DNA of 6,396 bases from an uncultured Erysipelotrichaceae bacterium (GCA_937893115.1 CALBGK010000058.1:1-6396); one strand, 5' to 3'; counted from the stretch's first letter, positions 1 through 6,396 are shown. Notes: generated by a model not told the origin, from the letters alone. Program-made: numbers and translations.

Positions 1-52
1 TTTAATTAAATTTTAGCAAACGGCAAGTCTTTTTTTATCACTCTTAAGCTAC

Positions 53-58
53 TATAAT
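53..58 (+). promoter_or_regulatory. Candidate -10 promoter element upstream of gene 1
   Basis: A perfect TATAAT lies 7 nt before the ATG of the first gene. No good -35 hexamer is found at the usual distance: positions 30-36 are only a T-run, and there is no TG extension before the -10 box. If the hexamer is used, transcription would begin at about 65-66, at or next to the start codon, giving a leaderless or nearly leaderless mRNA. The call rests on the hexamer and its position alone. A chance match in AT-rich DNA is possible. Confidence 0.45.
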
Positions 59-65
59 ATTAGGT

Positions 66-401
66 ATGAAAAACAAATATTTAGCTTGTGGATTAAATTT
101 TGATCTGATTAATAGTTCATATCCAGATATGGATGAATATGAAAAAATCTTACACATCTTTTTAGAAGATGAATTTTTTATTGATTTAAAGAGCTTTTTA
201 GAAAAAGAAGACTATGCGATGGCTAAAGACGCTACTAAGGGTCTATATGTCTTAGCTAGTGAATTGAAACTCTTTGAATTATATATGGCACTTATAGATA
301 TCTATGAAGATATTGAAAGTGAAAATTATAAAGAATTATTGAGCGACTATGAAAAGATGATAGTCATTCATTCAAGAATTAAAGGAGTATTTACATGCTA
401 G
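66..401 (+). CDS. Small HPt-like helical protein lacking the phosphoacceptor histidine
   Basis: A 111-residue acidic, soluble protein with no signal peptide or membrane segment; it looks all-helical. Its pattern follows small stand-alone HPt (histidine phosphotransfer) proteins of Bacillota as I remember them: an N-terminal G-x-N-[FY]-D (residues 9-13), a helix ending FLED (32-35), a helix with LEKEDY (45-50), then the helix that normally carries A-x-H-x-L-K-G, followed by a final helix pair (about 70-105). Aligned without gaps, the phosphoacceptor His falls on Lys58 and the usual K-G on Tyr61-Val62, so it probably cannot accept phosphate. It may instead be a binding or scaffold protein, or an unrelated helical bundle. 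The ATG at 66 has no Shine-Dalgarno site. An in-frame stop at 45-47 blocks extension, and the next Met (residue 22) also lacks a site and would cut the conserved N-terminus. The stop overlaps the mnmG start by 7 nt, which suggests translational coupling. The ORF is very likely real; the family call is moderate. Confidence 0.65.
   Translation: MKNKYLACGLNFDLINSSYPDMDEYEKILHIFLEDEFFIDLKSFLEKEDYAMAKDATKGLYVLASELKLFELYMALIDIYEDIESENYKELLSDYEKMIVIHSRIKGVFTC
381..387 (+). promoter_or_regulatory. Ribosome binding site for mnmG inside gene 1
   Basis: AAAGGAG lies 7 nt before the mnmG ATG at 395, within the last codons of the preceding gene. It fixes the mnmG start just before the GxGxxG nucleotide-binding motif. 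It also means initiation on mnmG takes place in DNA still being read as gene 1. Confidence 0.8.
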
Positions 402-2260
402 AAGCAATTGTGGTAGGAGCTGGTCATGCAGGAGTAGAAGCCGCTTTAGCTCTAGCTAGAGCCAATAAGAAGACTGCACTTATCACTATCAATATCGACC
501 ATATTGCCAAGATGCCTTGTAATCCATCGATTGGTGGGCCAGCTAAGGGAATAGTGGTTAGAGAGATTGATGCACTGGGTGGGCAGATGCCTAAGACTGC
601 TGATAAGACAGCCCTACAATTTAAAATGTTAAATACGACTAAGGGGCCAGGTGTCTGGTCTTTGCGCGTACAGAGCGATAAGTTAGAATACTCCAAGATG
701 ATGAAAGACATCTGTCTAAATACGGATAACTTAAAAGTGATAGAAGATGTCGTCGAAGAAATATTGATTGAAGATAATAAAGTAGTCGGTGTAAGACTTA
801 AAAATGGAGATATTTTAAATAGTAAAGTAGTCATTTTGACAACTGGTACTTATATGGATAGCACTATCATGATATCTAGTAAGACTAAGCCTGAAGGTCC
901 TGATGGCGATGCGACGACCAAAAACTTGAGTGAGTCTTTAAGAAAGGCAGGTTTGAGACTATTTAGATTAAAGACAGGTACGCCACCTAGAGTAAAGACT
1001 GACAGCATCGATTTTTCTAAGACTAATTATGAGCCAGGAACTAATGAATTCTTGCGCTTTAGCGAAGATACTGAAGATATATTAGACTTCGATGAACAAT
1101 ATCCTTGTTACCTCACTTATACCAGTGAAGAGACCTTAAAGATTATTAGAGATAATCTTAATAAATCTAGTATGTATTCAGGAGTGGTAAAAGGTGTAGG
1201 GCCTCGCTATTGTCCTTCGATTGAAGATAAGATTGTAAGATTCTCTGATAAACCACGCCACCAAATATTCCTTGAACCTGAAAGTAAGTATTTAGATACT
1301 ACTTATGTTCAAGGCTTTTCAACATCTATGCCCGAAGATGTACAAGAGAAAATGGTGCATAGTCTAATTGGTCTAGAAAATGCCAAGATAGAAAAATATG
1401 CTTACGCTATTGAATACGATGCTATTGACCCTTTACAAGTTAAAGCTAATCTAGAATGCAAGACGATAGATAATTTATTCATCGCCGGACAGATACTTGG
1501 CACTAGTGGCTATGAAGAAGCTGCTGGCCTAGGCATTATGGCTGGCATTAATGCACGACTCAAATTAGATAATGAGGAACCTTTTATCTTAAGACGAGAT
1601 GAATCATATATAGGTGTCATGATAGACGACCTAGTTACCAAGGGTACTAATGAGCCATATCGTTTATTGACATCAAGAGCTGAATATCGACTTTTGTTGC
1701 GCCATGATAATGCCGAACAAAGACTGATCGAATATTGTCACAAGTATGGCTTAATAAGTGAAGAGAGATATAATCGCTATCTTGATAAGATGAAACGTAT
1801 CAACGATTTAAAAGATAAGCTCAAAGAGAGCAAACTTTCTAAAGATAGTGGTATTAATGAATATTTAGCGACTATAGGTTATGATTCAGATAATGGTTAT
1901 AATGCCTTAGAAATAATTAGAAGACCACATGTTGAAGCTAAAGAGATATTAAGACTATTAAATATCGAAGAAGATGAAGAAATCATCAAACAAGCTGAGA
2001 TAGAGATTAAGTATGAAGGTTATATCAATAAGGCCAAGAAAGAAGCATATCGCATGCAGAAGATGGAAAAGATGCGCTTAGCTGAAGATATTGATTATCT
2101 ACATATGGACAATCTATCTCTGGAAGCTAGACAAAAACTAGATGTGATTAGACCTTTAACTTTAGGACAGGCCTCAAGAGTATCAGGCATCAATCCTAGT
2201 GACTTACAGGTCATTGCCATTTATATCAAAAGCCATACAAGGGGGACAGATAATGAATAA
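395..2260 (+). CDS. mnmG: tRNA uridine-34 5-carboxymethylaminomethyl modification enzyme MnmG (GidA)
   Basis: MnmG is the FAD subunit of the cytoplasmic MnmE-MnmG complex. With methylene-tetrahydrofolate, NADH and glycine or ammonium it installs (carboxymethyl)aminomethyl groups on wobble uridine 34 of certain tRNAs. At 621 residues the protein is full length (E. coli 629). Visible motifs are the FAD Rossmann GAGHAG (8-13), MPCNPSIGG (40-48) with Cys42, VREIDALGG (55-63), KTGTPPR (193-199), GPRYCPSIEDK (269-279) with Cys273, the AGQ..GTSGYEEAA block (364-377), TSRAEYRLLLRHDNA (426-440) and the C-terminal helical domain ending in GQASRVSGI (591-599). Cys42 and Cys273 match the two conserved cysteines of the family. 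Two positions are unusual: Leu368 and Leu379 stand where I expect Asn and Gln. The start is set by the AAAGGAG site and the N-terminal motif. The gene overlaps its neighbours by 7 nt and 8 nt. Neither mnmE nor rsmG, frequent neighbours in Bacillota, is in the window. Confidence 0.97.
   Translation: MLEAIVVGAGHAGVEAALALARANKKTALITINIDHIAKMPCNPSIGGPAKGIVVREIDALGGQMPKTADKTALQFKMLNTTKGPGVWSLRVQSDKLEYSKMMKDICLNTDNLKVIEDVVEEILIEDNKVVGVRLKNGDILNSKVVILTTGTYMDSTIMISSKTKPEGPDGDATTKNLSESLRKAGLRLFRLKTGTPPRVKTDSIDFSKTNYEPGTNEFLRFSEDTEDILDFDEQYPCYLTYTSEETLKIIRDNLNKSSMYSGVVKGVGPRYCPSIEDKIVRFSDKPRHQIFLEPESKYLDTTYVQGFSTSMPEDVQEKMVHSLIGLENAKIEKYAYAIEYDAIDPLQVKANLECKTIDNLFIAGQILGTSGYEEAAGLGIMAGINARLKLDNEEPFILRRDESYIGVMIDDLVTKGTNEPYRLLTSRAEYRLLLRHDNAEQRLIEYCHKYGLISEERYNRYLDKMKRINDLKDKLKESKLSKDSGINEYLATIGYDSDNGYNALEIIRRPHVEAKEILRLLNIEEDEEIIKQAEIEIKYEGYINKAKKEAYRMQKMEKMRLAEDIDYLHMDNLSLEARQKLDVIRPLTLGQASRVSGINPSDLQVIAIYIKSHTRGTDNE
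2239..2245 (+). promoter_or_regulatory. Ribosome binding site deciding the ppx start
   Basis: AAGGGGG lies 7 nt before the ATG at 2253. It selects this start over the longer in-frame ATG at 2199, which would add 18 residues unlike the family and lie deep inside mnmG. The family motif (IDVGSNTIR) begins five residues after the chosen Met. Confidence 0.75.
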
Positions 2261-3152
2261 AGCCATCATAGATGTAGGCTCTAATACTATACGCCTATCG
2301 ATATATCGTGTTAATGGTCACAATGACTTTGAAAATATAATGAATAAGAAGGAGATGGTCGGCTTGGCTGGCTATATTGAAAATTCGCAAATGACAGTAG
2401 CTGGTGTCAACGTAACTATTGATACTCTTTTGAAATTCAAAGATATCACGGAAGAATTTGGTATCAAAGACTTATATGTTTTAGCAACAGCGCCATTTCG
2501 TAATATCGACAATGCTAAGGATTGCATCAAACTAATTGAGACAACAAGTGGTCTAAAGATTGATGCCATCAGCGGTGAAAAAGAAGCGGAATTAGACTTT
2601 GAAGGAGCGATGTTAGAGTCAAAGATGGACGATGGCTTATTAATTGATATCGGTGGTGGTTCTACCGAGATAGTTAGCTTTAAAAATAGAAAGATAGTTG
2701 ACGCTGTATCTTTGCCTATCGGTTCACTCAGCGCCTATAATAAATTCTTTAGAAAATTAGTCCCTAGTAAAAAAGATGTAGCCAATTTAGAAGAATATAT
2801 AGAAAAGATGCTAGATGATGTTAAGATAAATGTAGGAAGGGAACAAGAAGTATTAGGTGTCGGTGGCTCTATTCGTGCCTGCAATAAGATCTACATGCGC
2901 AAAAACAATCTTAAAGCCAATAAGATTGTAAGTGATGAAGATATTAAAGACATCTTAGAGATAGTTAAGAATATGGAAGGTAAAAACTTAGATACCATCC
3001 TTAAGACCTGTCCGGATCGTATTCATACTATTTTATCAGGAACTATCATCTTGCATGCCGCCCTCAAGCATTTTAAAGGCAAAAATATCACTATATCGAA
3101 TTATGGTGTCAGAGAAGGATATTTGAATTCTAAATTAGAGAAAGAGGCCTAA
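2253..3152 (+). CDS. ppx: Exopolyphosphatase, short Ppx/GppA family
   Basis: A 299-residue member of the Ppx/GppA branch of the ASKHA (actin-like) ATPase superfamily. It is predicted to remove terminal phosphates from polyphosphate; related enzymes also cleave pppGpp, and sequence alone does not exclude that. Motifs: the phosphate-binding loop DVGSNTIR (7-14); ATAPFRN (78-84); ISGEKEAEL (106-114), where Glu111 is the likely catalytic glutamate; IDIGGGSTEI (131-140); LGVGGSIRA (201-209); and NYGVREGYL (283-291). The length fits the two-domain core. It lacks the C-terminal HD-like extension of E. coli PPX (513 residues). The start at 2253 is chosen from the AAGGGGG site and the position of the first motif. 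It overlaps mnmG by 8 nt, and its stop directly abuts the ppk1 start. That pairing is the best argument for polyphosphate rather than pppGpp as substrate. The protein is cytoplasmic, with no signal peptide. Confidence 0.9.
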   Translation: MNKAIIDVGSNTIRLSIYRVNGHNDFENIMNKKEMVGLAGYIENSQMTVAGVNVTIDTLLKFKDITEEFGIKDLYVLATAPFRNIDNAKDCIKLIETTSGLKIDAISGEKEAELDFEGAMLESKMDDGLLIDIGGGSTEIVSFKNRKIVDAVSLPIGSLSAYNKFFRKLVPSKKDVANLEEYIEKMLDDVKINVGREQEVLGVGGSIRACNKIYMRKNNLKANKIVSDEDIKDILEIVKNMEGKNLDTILKTCPDRIHTILSGTIILHAALKHFKGKNITISNYGVREGYLNSKLEKEA

Positions 3153-5255
3153 ATGAATGAAGATAAGGACTACAGTTATTTAAGAAATAGAGAACTGTCA
3201 TGGTTGAAGTTTAATGAAAGGGTACTTGATGAAGCTACGGCTAGTAATGTACCGCTTTTTGAAAAGCTCAAGTTCTGTGCTATCTATACATCAAATCTTG
3301 ATGAATTCTTTATGATTAGAGTCGGTTCTATAAATGACATGAAAGAAGAAAAGACTAATCATATCGATAGTAAAAGTGGCATGACTGATAAAGAACAGCT
3401 AATGGCCATCTATGATGAAGTAGCTCGTCTCAATATCAAAAAAGATATTATCTATAAGAATCTTAAGAGTGAATTAAACTTTAATAAAATACACTTATTA
3501 GACTTTGCGGCTCTAGACAAGGAACAAAAGAAGGTAGCTTGTTATCACTTTGATACCCAAGTTTTACCAGTTCTATCACCTTTGATTATTAATCCATATC
3601 ATCCTTTCCCTCATCTCATTAATAAGCGAATCTATATCATTGCCTTATTAAAAATAAAGGGAAAGACATCTTTAGGTGTTGTTGGAGTGCCAAGAAAGGC
3701 TAAAAGACTTGTGGAAGTCAGTGAGAATAATTTTGTCTATGTAGAAAATATCATCTTTAGAAAGTGTGAAGAATTATTTAATGCTGACGAGATACTCGAT
3801 AAGGCTATCATCTCTATCACCAGAAATGGTGATGTGAATGTCACATCAGAATATCTAGATGAGATGGAAGATTATCGCGACTACATGAAGAAATTAGTCG
3901 AGAAGCGTAAAAGTCTTGCACCTATCAGATTAGAGATACAAGGAAGTCTCAATGACAAGTGTAAGCAACAACTCATAAAAATTTTAAATCTTAAAGAGAG
4001 TCAGGTATTTGAACAGGTAGCACCTTTAGATATGGGCTTTGTCTATAGTTTAGCTAAACGCTATGAAAAAAATCGTCCTGACTTATTCTATAAACCATTT
4101 AATGCTCCATATCCTAAGTCTTATAACTTTGATGAATCGATGATTAATCAGATTCTCAAAAAGGATATGTTACTATATTATCCGTATGAAACTACTGCGC
4201 CATTTTTAAGATTACTTAAGAATGCTGCTGATGATCCAAGAGTTGAATCAATTAAGATAACTCTTTATCGTTTAGCTAATCCTAGTAAGGTAGTTGAATA
4301 TTTATGTCAAGCTAGTGAAAATGGTAAGAGCGTAACAGTATTGATCGAATTAAAAGCTCGCTTTGATGAAAAGAATAATATCGACTGGGCTGAAGTCTTA
4401 GAAGAAAATGGCTGCAATGTCATGTATGGCTTTGATGAATATAAAGTTCATAGCAAGATATGTTTAATAACTTTGAAATTAAATCATCATTATCGTTATA
4501 TCGTACAAGTGGCAACTGGTAACTATAATGAAAAGACAGCTAAGTTATATACCGATTTATCTTTAATGACTGCTAATCAAGCCATAGCTGATGATGCTCA
4601 TGAATTCTTCAACAATATGGCTCAGGGCAGCTTAGATGGCAATTACCGAGAGTTATTAGTGGCTCCATATCATCTAAAAGATAGATTGATTGCCATGATA
4701 GATGAGCAGATAGCATTAAAGGAAAATGGTTATATCTTTATGAAACTAAATTCCTTAAATGATATCGACATCATCAATAAGTTTGTTGAAGCATCGCAAA
4801 ATGGTGTTCGTATTGACCTTGTCATCAGAGGAATTTGTTGCTTGGTGCCAGGGGTTAGTGGCAAGAGCGAAAATATTTATATAAGGTCAATTATTGGTCG
4901 TTATCTTGAACACGCTCGCATCTATGTCTTTGGTAAAAAAGGACAAGAGAAGATGTATATATCTAGTGCTGATATGATGAAGCGCAATACCGAAAATAGA
5001 GTAGAAGTTGCGTGTCCAATCTTGGATAAAGATGTTAAAGATAAGATATATAAGATAATCGATTATAATCTTAAAGATAATGTTAGCGCGAGAATCTTGG
5101 GAAGTGATAATGAATATCATCATGTAGTTGATGGTAAGGCTCATTTTAATTCCCAGGAAAAGCTAATGGAATGGGCTTTAGAAAATGCTCCTAAGGAAAG
5201 ACCTAAAGCTAAAAACATCTTTGATAAATTACTAAAAAAATTCAATAAGAATTAA
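3153..5255 (+). CDS. ppk1: Polyphosphate kinase PPK1
   Basis: PPK1 reversibly transfers the gamma-phosphate of ATP to a growing polyphosphate chain through a phosphohistidine. The protein has 700 residues (E. coli 688) and shows all four domains: N (about 1-105, with NRELSWLKFNERVLDEA), H (about 106-315, with LSPLIINPYHPFPHL at 141-155), C1 (about 316-500) and C2 (about 501-660). Key residues are present: Arg373 in TLYR and Arg403 in KARFDE (the Mg/ATP arginines), His433 in KVHSKICLI (the autophosphorylated His, E. coli His435), the TGNYNEKTAKLYTDLSL block (455-471) and His587 in YLEHARIYVFG (E. coli His592). It ends in a Lys-rich tail of about 25 residues. The ATG follows the ppx stop with no gap, and AAAGAGG (3141-3147) is 5 nt upstream. 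The protein is soluble and has no signal peptide. The ppx-ppk1 juxtaposition implies that synthesis and breakdown of polyphosphate are expressed together. Confidence 0.97.
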   Translation: MNEDKDYSYLRNRELSWLKFNERVLDEATASNVPLFEKLKFCAIYTSNLDEFFMIRVGSINDMKEEKTNHIDSKSGMTDKEQLMAIYDEVARLNIKKDIIYKNLKSELNFNKIHLLDFAALDKEQKKVACYHFDTQVLPVLSPLIINPYHPFPHLINKRIYIIALLKIKGKTSLGVVGVPRKAKRLVEVSENNFVYVENIIFRKCEELFNADEILDKAIISITRNGDVNVTSEYLDEMEDYRDYMKKLVEKRKSLAPIRLEIQGSLNDKCKQQLIKILNLKESQVFEQVAPLDMGFVYSLAKRYEKNRPDLFYKPFNAPYPKSYNFDESMINQILKKDMLLYYPYETTAPFLRLLKNAADDPRVESIKITLYRLANPSKVVEYLCQASENGKSVTVLIELKARFDEKNNIDWAEVLEENGCNVMYGFDEYKVHSKICLITLKLNHHYRYIVQVATGNYNEKTAKLYTDLSLMTANQAIADDAHEFFNNMAQGSLDGNYRELLVAPYHLKDRLIAMIDEQIALKENGYIFMKLNSLNDIDIINKFVEASQNGVRIDLVIRGICCLVPGVSGKSENIYIRSIIGRYLEHARIYVFGKKGQEKMYISSADMMKRNTENRVEVACPILDKDVKDKIYKIIDYNLKDNVSARILGSDNEYHHVVDGKAHFNSQEKLMEWALENAPKERPKAKNIFDKLLKKFNKN

Positions 5256-5283
5256 TATTATCAATTTATAAAGGAGGAATTTT

Positions 5284-6189
5284 ATGAAATTAGAAATCAA
5301 AAAAGAAGTTCAAGAAGCACTAGATGCTAAAAGACCAGTGGTAGCACTAGAATCAACAATTATCTCGCATGGTATGCCATATCCCCAAAATGTAGAAATG
5401 GCTAAGACTTGTGAGCAGATTATTAGAGACAACGGGGCAGTGCCTGCTACTATTGCCATTATTGATGGAGTTATTAAGATTGGTCTTGAAGAAGAAGATT
5501 TATTAACTCTAGCAACAGCTAAAAATGTCGCTAAGGTTTCAAGAAGAGATTTAGCAAAAGTAGTATCTAAGAAAGAAATGGGTGCTACTACTGTCGCTAC
5601 GACAATGATTTGCGCAGCTATGGCTGGCATTAAATTCTTTGTGACTGGTGGTATTGGTGGTGTACATCGTGGCTATGAAGAGACCATGGATGTATCAGCC
5701 GATCTAGAAGAACTAGCTAAGACTAATGTCAATGTCATCTGTGCTGGTGCTAAGTCTATCTTGGATTTACCAAGAACACTAGAATATCTAGAGACTAAGG
5801 GTGTACCGGTAGTTGGTTATCAAACAGATTACTTACCTCAATTCTTTACTGCTGAATCAGAATATAAATTAAATCTTCGTCTAGATAGTCCAGAAGAAAT
5901 AGCTGATATGATTAAGGAAAAGGAAGCCTTAAAACTTGATGGTGCAGTACTAGTCACTAATCCTATTCCTGCTGAATCATCTATGGATAAGAAATATATT
6001 GATAAATTAATTGATGAAGCAATTGAACAAGCAGAAAAAGATGGTATCAAAGGTAAGGATGTAACACCATACCTCTTAGCTAAGATTGTTGAAGAAAGTG
6101 ACGGAGCTAGCTTAAAAGCTAACATTGCCCTTGTCTATAACAATGCCAAACTTGGCGCTAAGATTGCATCTTGTTATTGGAATAAATAA
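5284..6189 (+). CDS. psuG: Pseudouridine-5'-phosphate glycosidase
   Basis: PsuG reversibly cleaves the C-C glycosidic bond of pseudouridine 5'-phosphate to uracil and ribose 5-phosphate, the second step of pseudouridine catabolism. At 301 residues it is full length. Motifs: VVALESTIISHGMPYPQN (19-36), PATIAIIDGVIKIGL (54-68), KVSRRDL (84-90), GATTVATTM (100-108), FVTGGIGGVHRG (119-130), DVSADLEEL (136-144), CAGAKSILDLPRTLE (153-167) and VTNPIPAES (224-232). Glu23, Lys84, Asp140 and Lys157 align at a near-constant offset with E. coli Glu31, Lys93, the Mn-binding Asp149 and the Schiff-base Lys166. The active site therefore looks intact. Family enzymes are manganese-dependent homotrimers. A strong AAGGAGG (5271-5277) sits 6 nt before the ATG. 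The 28-nt gap after ppk1 holds no terminator, so co-transcription is likely. The usual partner, pseudouridine kinase PsuK, is not in the window. A terminator-like hairpin follows about 20 nt downstream. Confidence 0.96.
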   Translation: MKLEIKKEVQEALDAKRPVVALESTIISHGMPYPQNVEMAKTCEQIIRDNGAVPATIAIIDGVIKIGLEEEDLLTLATAKNVAKVSRRDLAKVVSKKEMGATTVATTMICAAMAGIKFFVTGGIGGVHRGYEETMDVSADLEELAKTNVNVICAGAKSILDLPRTLEYLETKGVPVVGYQTDYLPQFFTAESEYKLNLRLDSPEEIADMIKEKEALKLDGAVLVTNPIPAESSMDKKYIDKLIDEAIEQAEKDGIKGKDVTPYLLAKIVEESDGASLKANIALVYNNAKLGAKIASCYWNK

Positions 6190-6207
6190 CATTTAAATAA
6201 ACAGAAT

Positions 6208-6252
6208 GAAGCTAACCTACAGAATCACCGATTATGATTACGGTTAGCTTTT
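6208..6252 (+). terminator. Rho-independent terminator-like hairpin after psuG
   Basis: AAGCTAACC (6209-6217) pairs perfectly with GGTTAGCTT (6242-6250), and a G-U pair (6208/6251) can extend the stem. Inside the 24-nt loop, AATCA (6223-6227) can pair with TGATT (6235-6239), making a stacked two-tier hairpin. The T-run after the stem is short (TTTT, 6249-6252, partly within the stem) and followed by ATAAT. The position, about 20 nt past the psuG stop, fits the end of the operon. Stability was judged by eye only. Confidence 0.7.
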
Positions 6253-6396
6253 ATAATGCAAACTTTTAGGTAATTGATGTATAAAATAGTAATAATAATA
6301 TGTGGTTGCAAATACAAATTGAAGCAAGCATAAGTTCATCACTTATTAACAGTATACATATTAATTATAAATCTAAATGATAGAATGACGACAAAT
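6253..6396. other. AT-rich intergenic stretch, no gene seen
   Basis: These 144 nt to the window edge contain no convincing gene on either strand. A weak promoter-like pair, TTGATG (6274-6279) and TAATAT (6296-6301) with a 16-nt spacer, could serve a rightward gene beyond the window. On the minus strand TATAAT (6364-6369) has only a distant TTGTCG (6389-6394, 19-nt spacer). In DNA this AT-rich neither pair is better than suggestive. Confidence 0.5.

Noticed and set aside
21..36. CGGCAAGTCT followed by a T-run, resembling the 3' half of a terminator for an upstream gene
   Set aside because: No matching 5' arm (AGACTTGCCG) exists in the 20 bases available before it, so it cannot be supported from this window.
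424..834. 136-residue open frame on the minus strand inside mnmG
   Set aside because: It lies wholly within a well-conserved gene on the other strand and has no recognisable motif or ribosome binding site, so it is a coding shadow. The minus-strand frames at 2372-2569, 4887-5144, 5310-5630 and 5838-6125 are rejected for the same reason.
2199..2252. Upstream in-frame ATG giving an 18-residue longer Ppx
   Set aside because: It has no ribosome binding site, would overlap mnmG by 62 nt and adds residues outside the family. The ATG at 2253 has a good site and places the phosphate-loop motif at the N-terminus.
5221..5283. Possible separate promoter for psuG (TTGATA at 5221-5226 and AT-rich hexamers near 5253-5261)
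   Set aside because: The spacing between the candidate hexamers is 26 nt or more, and the hexamers at proper spacing are poor. Read-through from ppk1 is the simpler view.
6274..6301. Promoter-like TTGATG and TAATAT pair as a firm promoter
   Set aside because: Only a partial match in very AT-rich DNA, with no gene seen downstream within the window. It is mentioned in the intergenic entry only.
6300..6380. 26-codon open frame after the terminator
   Set aside because: It has no Shine-Dalgarno site and no recognisable motif, and its composition matches the AT-rich surroundings. It is indistinguishable from chance.

Overview
The window is AT-rich and densely coding on one strand. It carries five co-directional genes with Shine-Dalgarno sites of the AAGGAGG type and reads with the standard code: TGG encodes Trp and there is no in-frame TGA. 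The gene content and the style of the proteins suggest a low-GC Bacillota bacterium, possibly an Erysipelotrichia or related gut lineage. That placement is an impression from sequence style; nothing here fixes the genus.

Layout. Positions 1-65 hold a perfect -10 hexamer but no convincing -35 and no ribosome binding site. Gene 1 (66-401) encodes a small acidic helical protein. It reads as a degenerate HPt-domain relative with Lys where the phosphoacceptor His should be. It overlaps by 7 nt mnmG (395-2260), a full-length tRNA wobble-uridine modification flavoenzyme. mnmG overlaps by 8 nt a short two-domain exopolyphosphatase gene of the Ppx/GppA family (2253-3152). Its stop codon abuts the start of ppk1, polyphosphate kinase (3153-5255). 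After a 28-nt gap with a strong ribosome binding site comes psuG, pseudouridine-5'-phosphate glycosidase (5284-6189). A rho-independent terminator-like hairpin (about 6208-6252) closes the unit, and the last 144 nt are AT-rich with no gene I can support.

How the genes fit together. The overlaps and tiny gaps argue for one polycistronic transcript. Two adjacent enzymes make (PPK1) and degrade (Ppx) inorganic polyphosphate. Two others concern modified uridines: MnmG installs a wobble modification in tRNA, and PsuG breaks down pseudouridine monophosphate released from RNA turnover. A shared theme of RNA and phosphate turnover is my inference; physical linkage alone does not prove it.

All four large genes belong to well-known families and look intact. 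I see no mobile element, CRISPR array, RNA gene or clearly new system. The item most worth following up is the small His-less HPt-like gene leading the operon.
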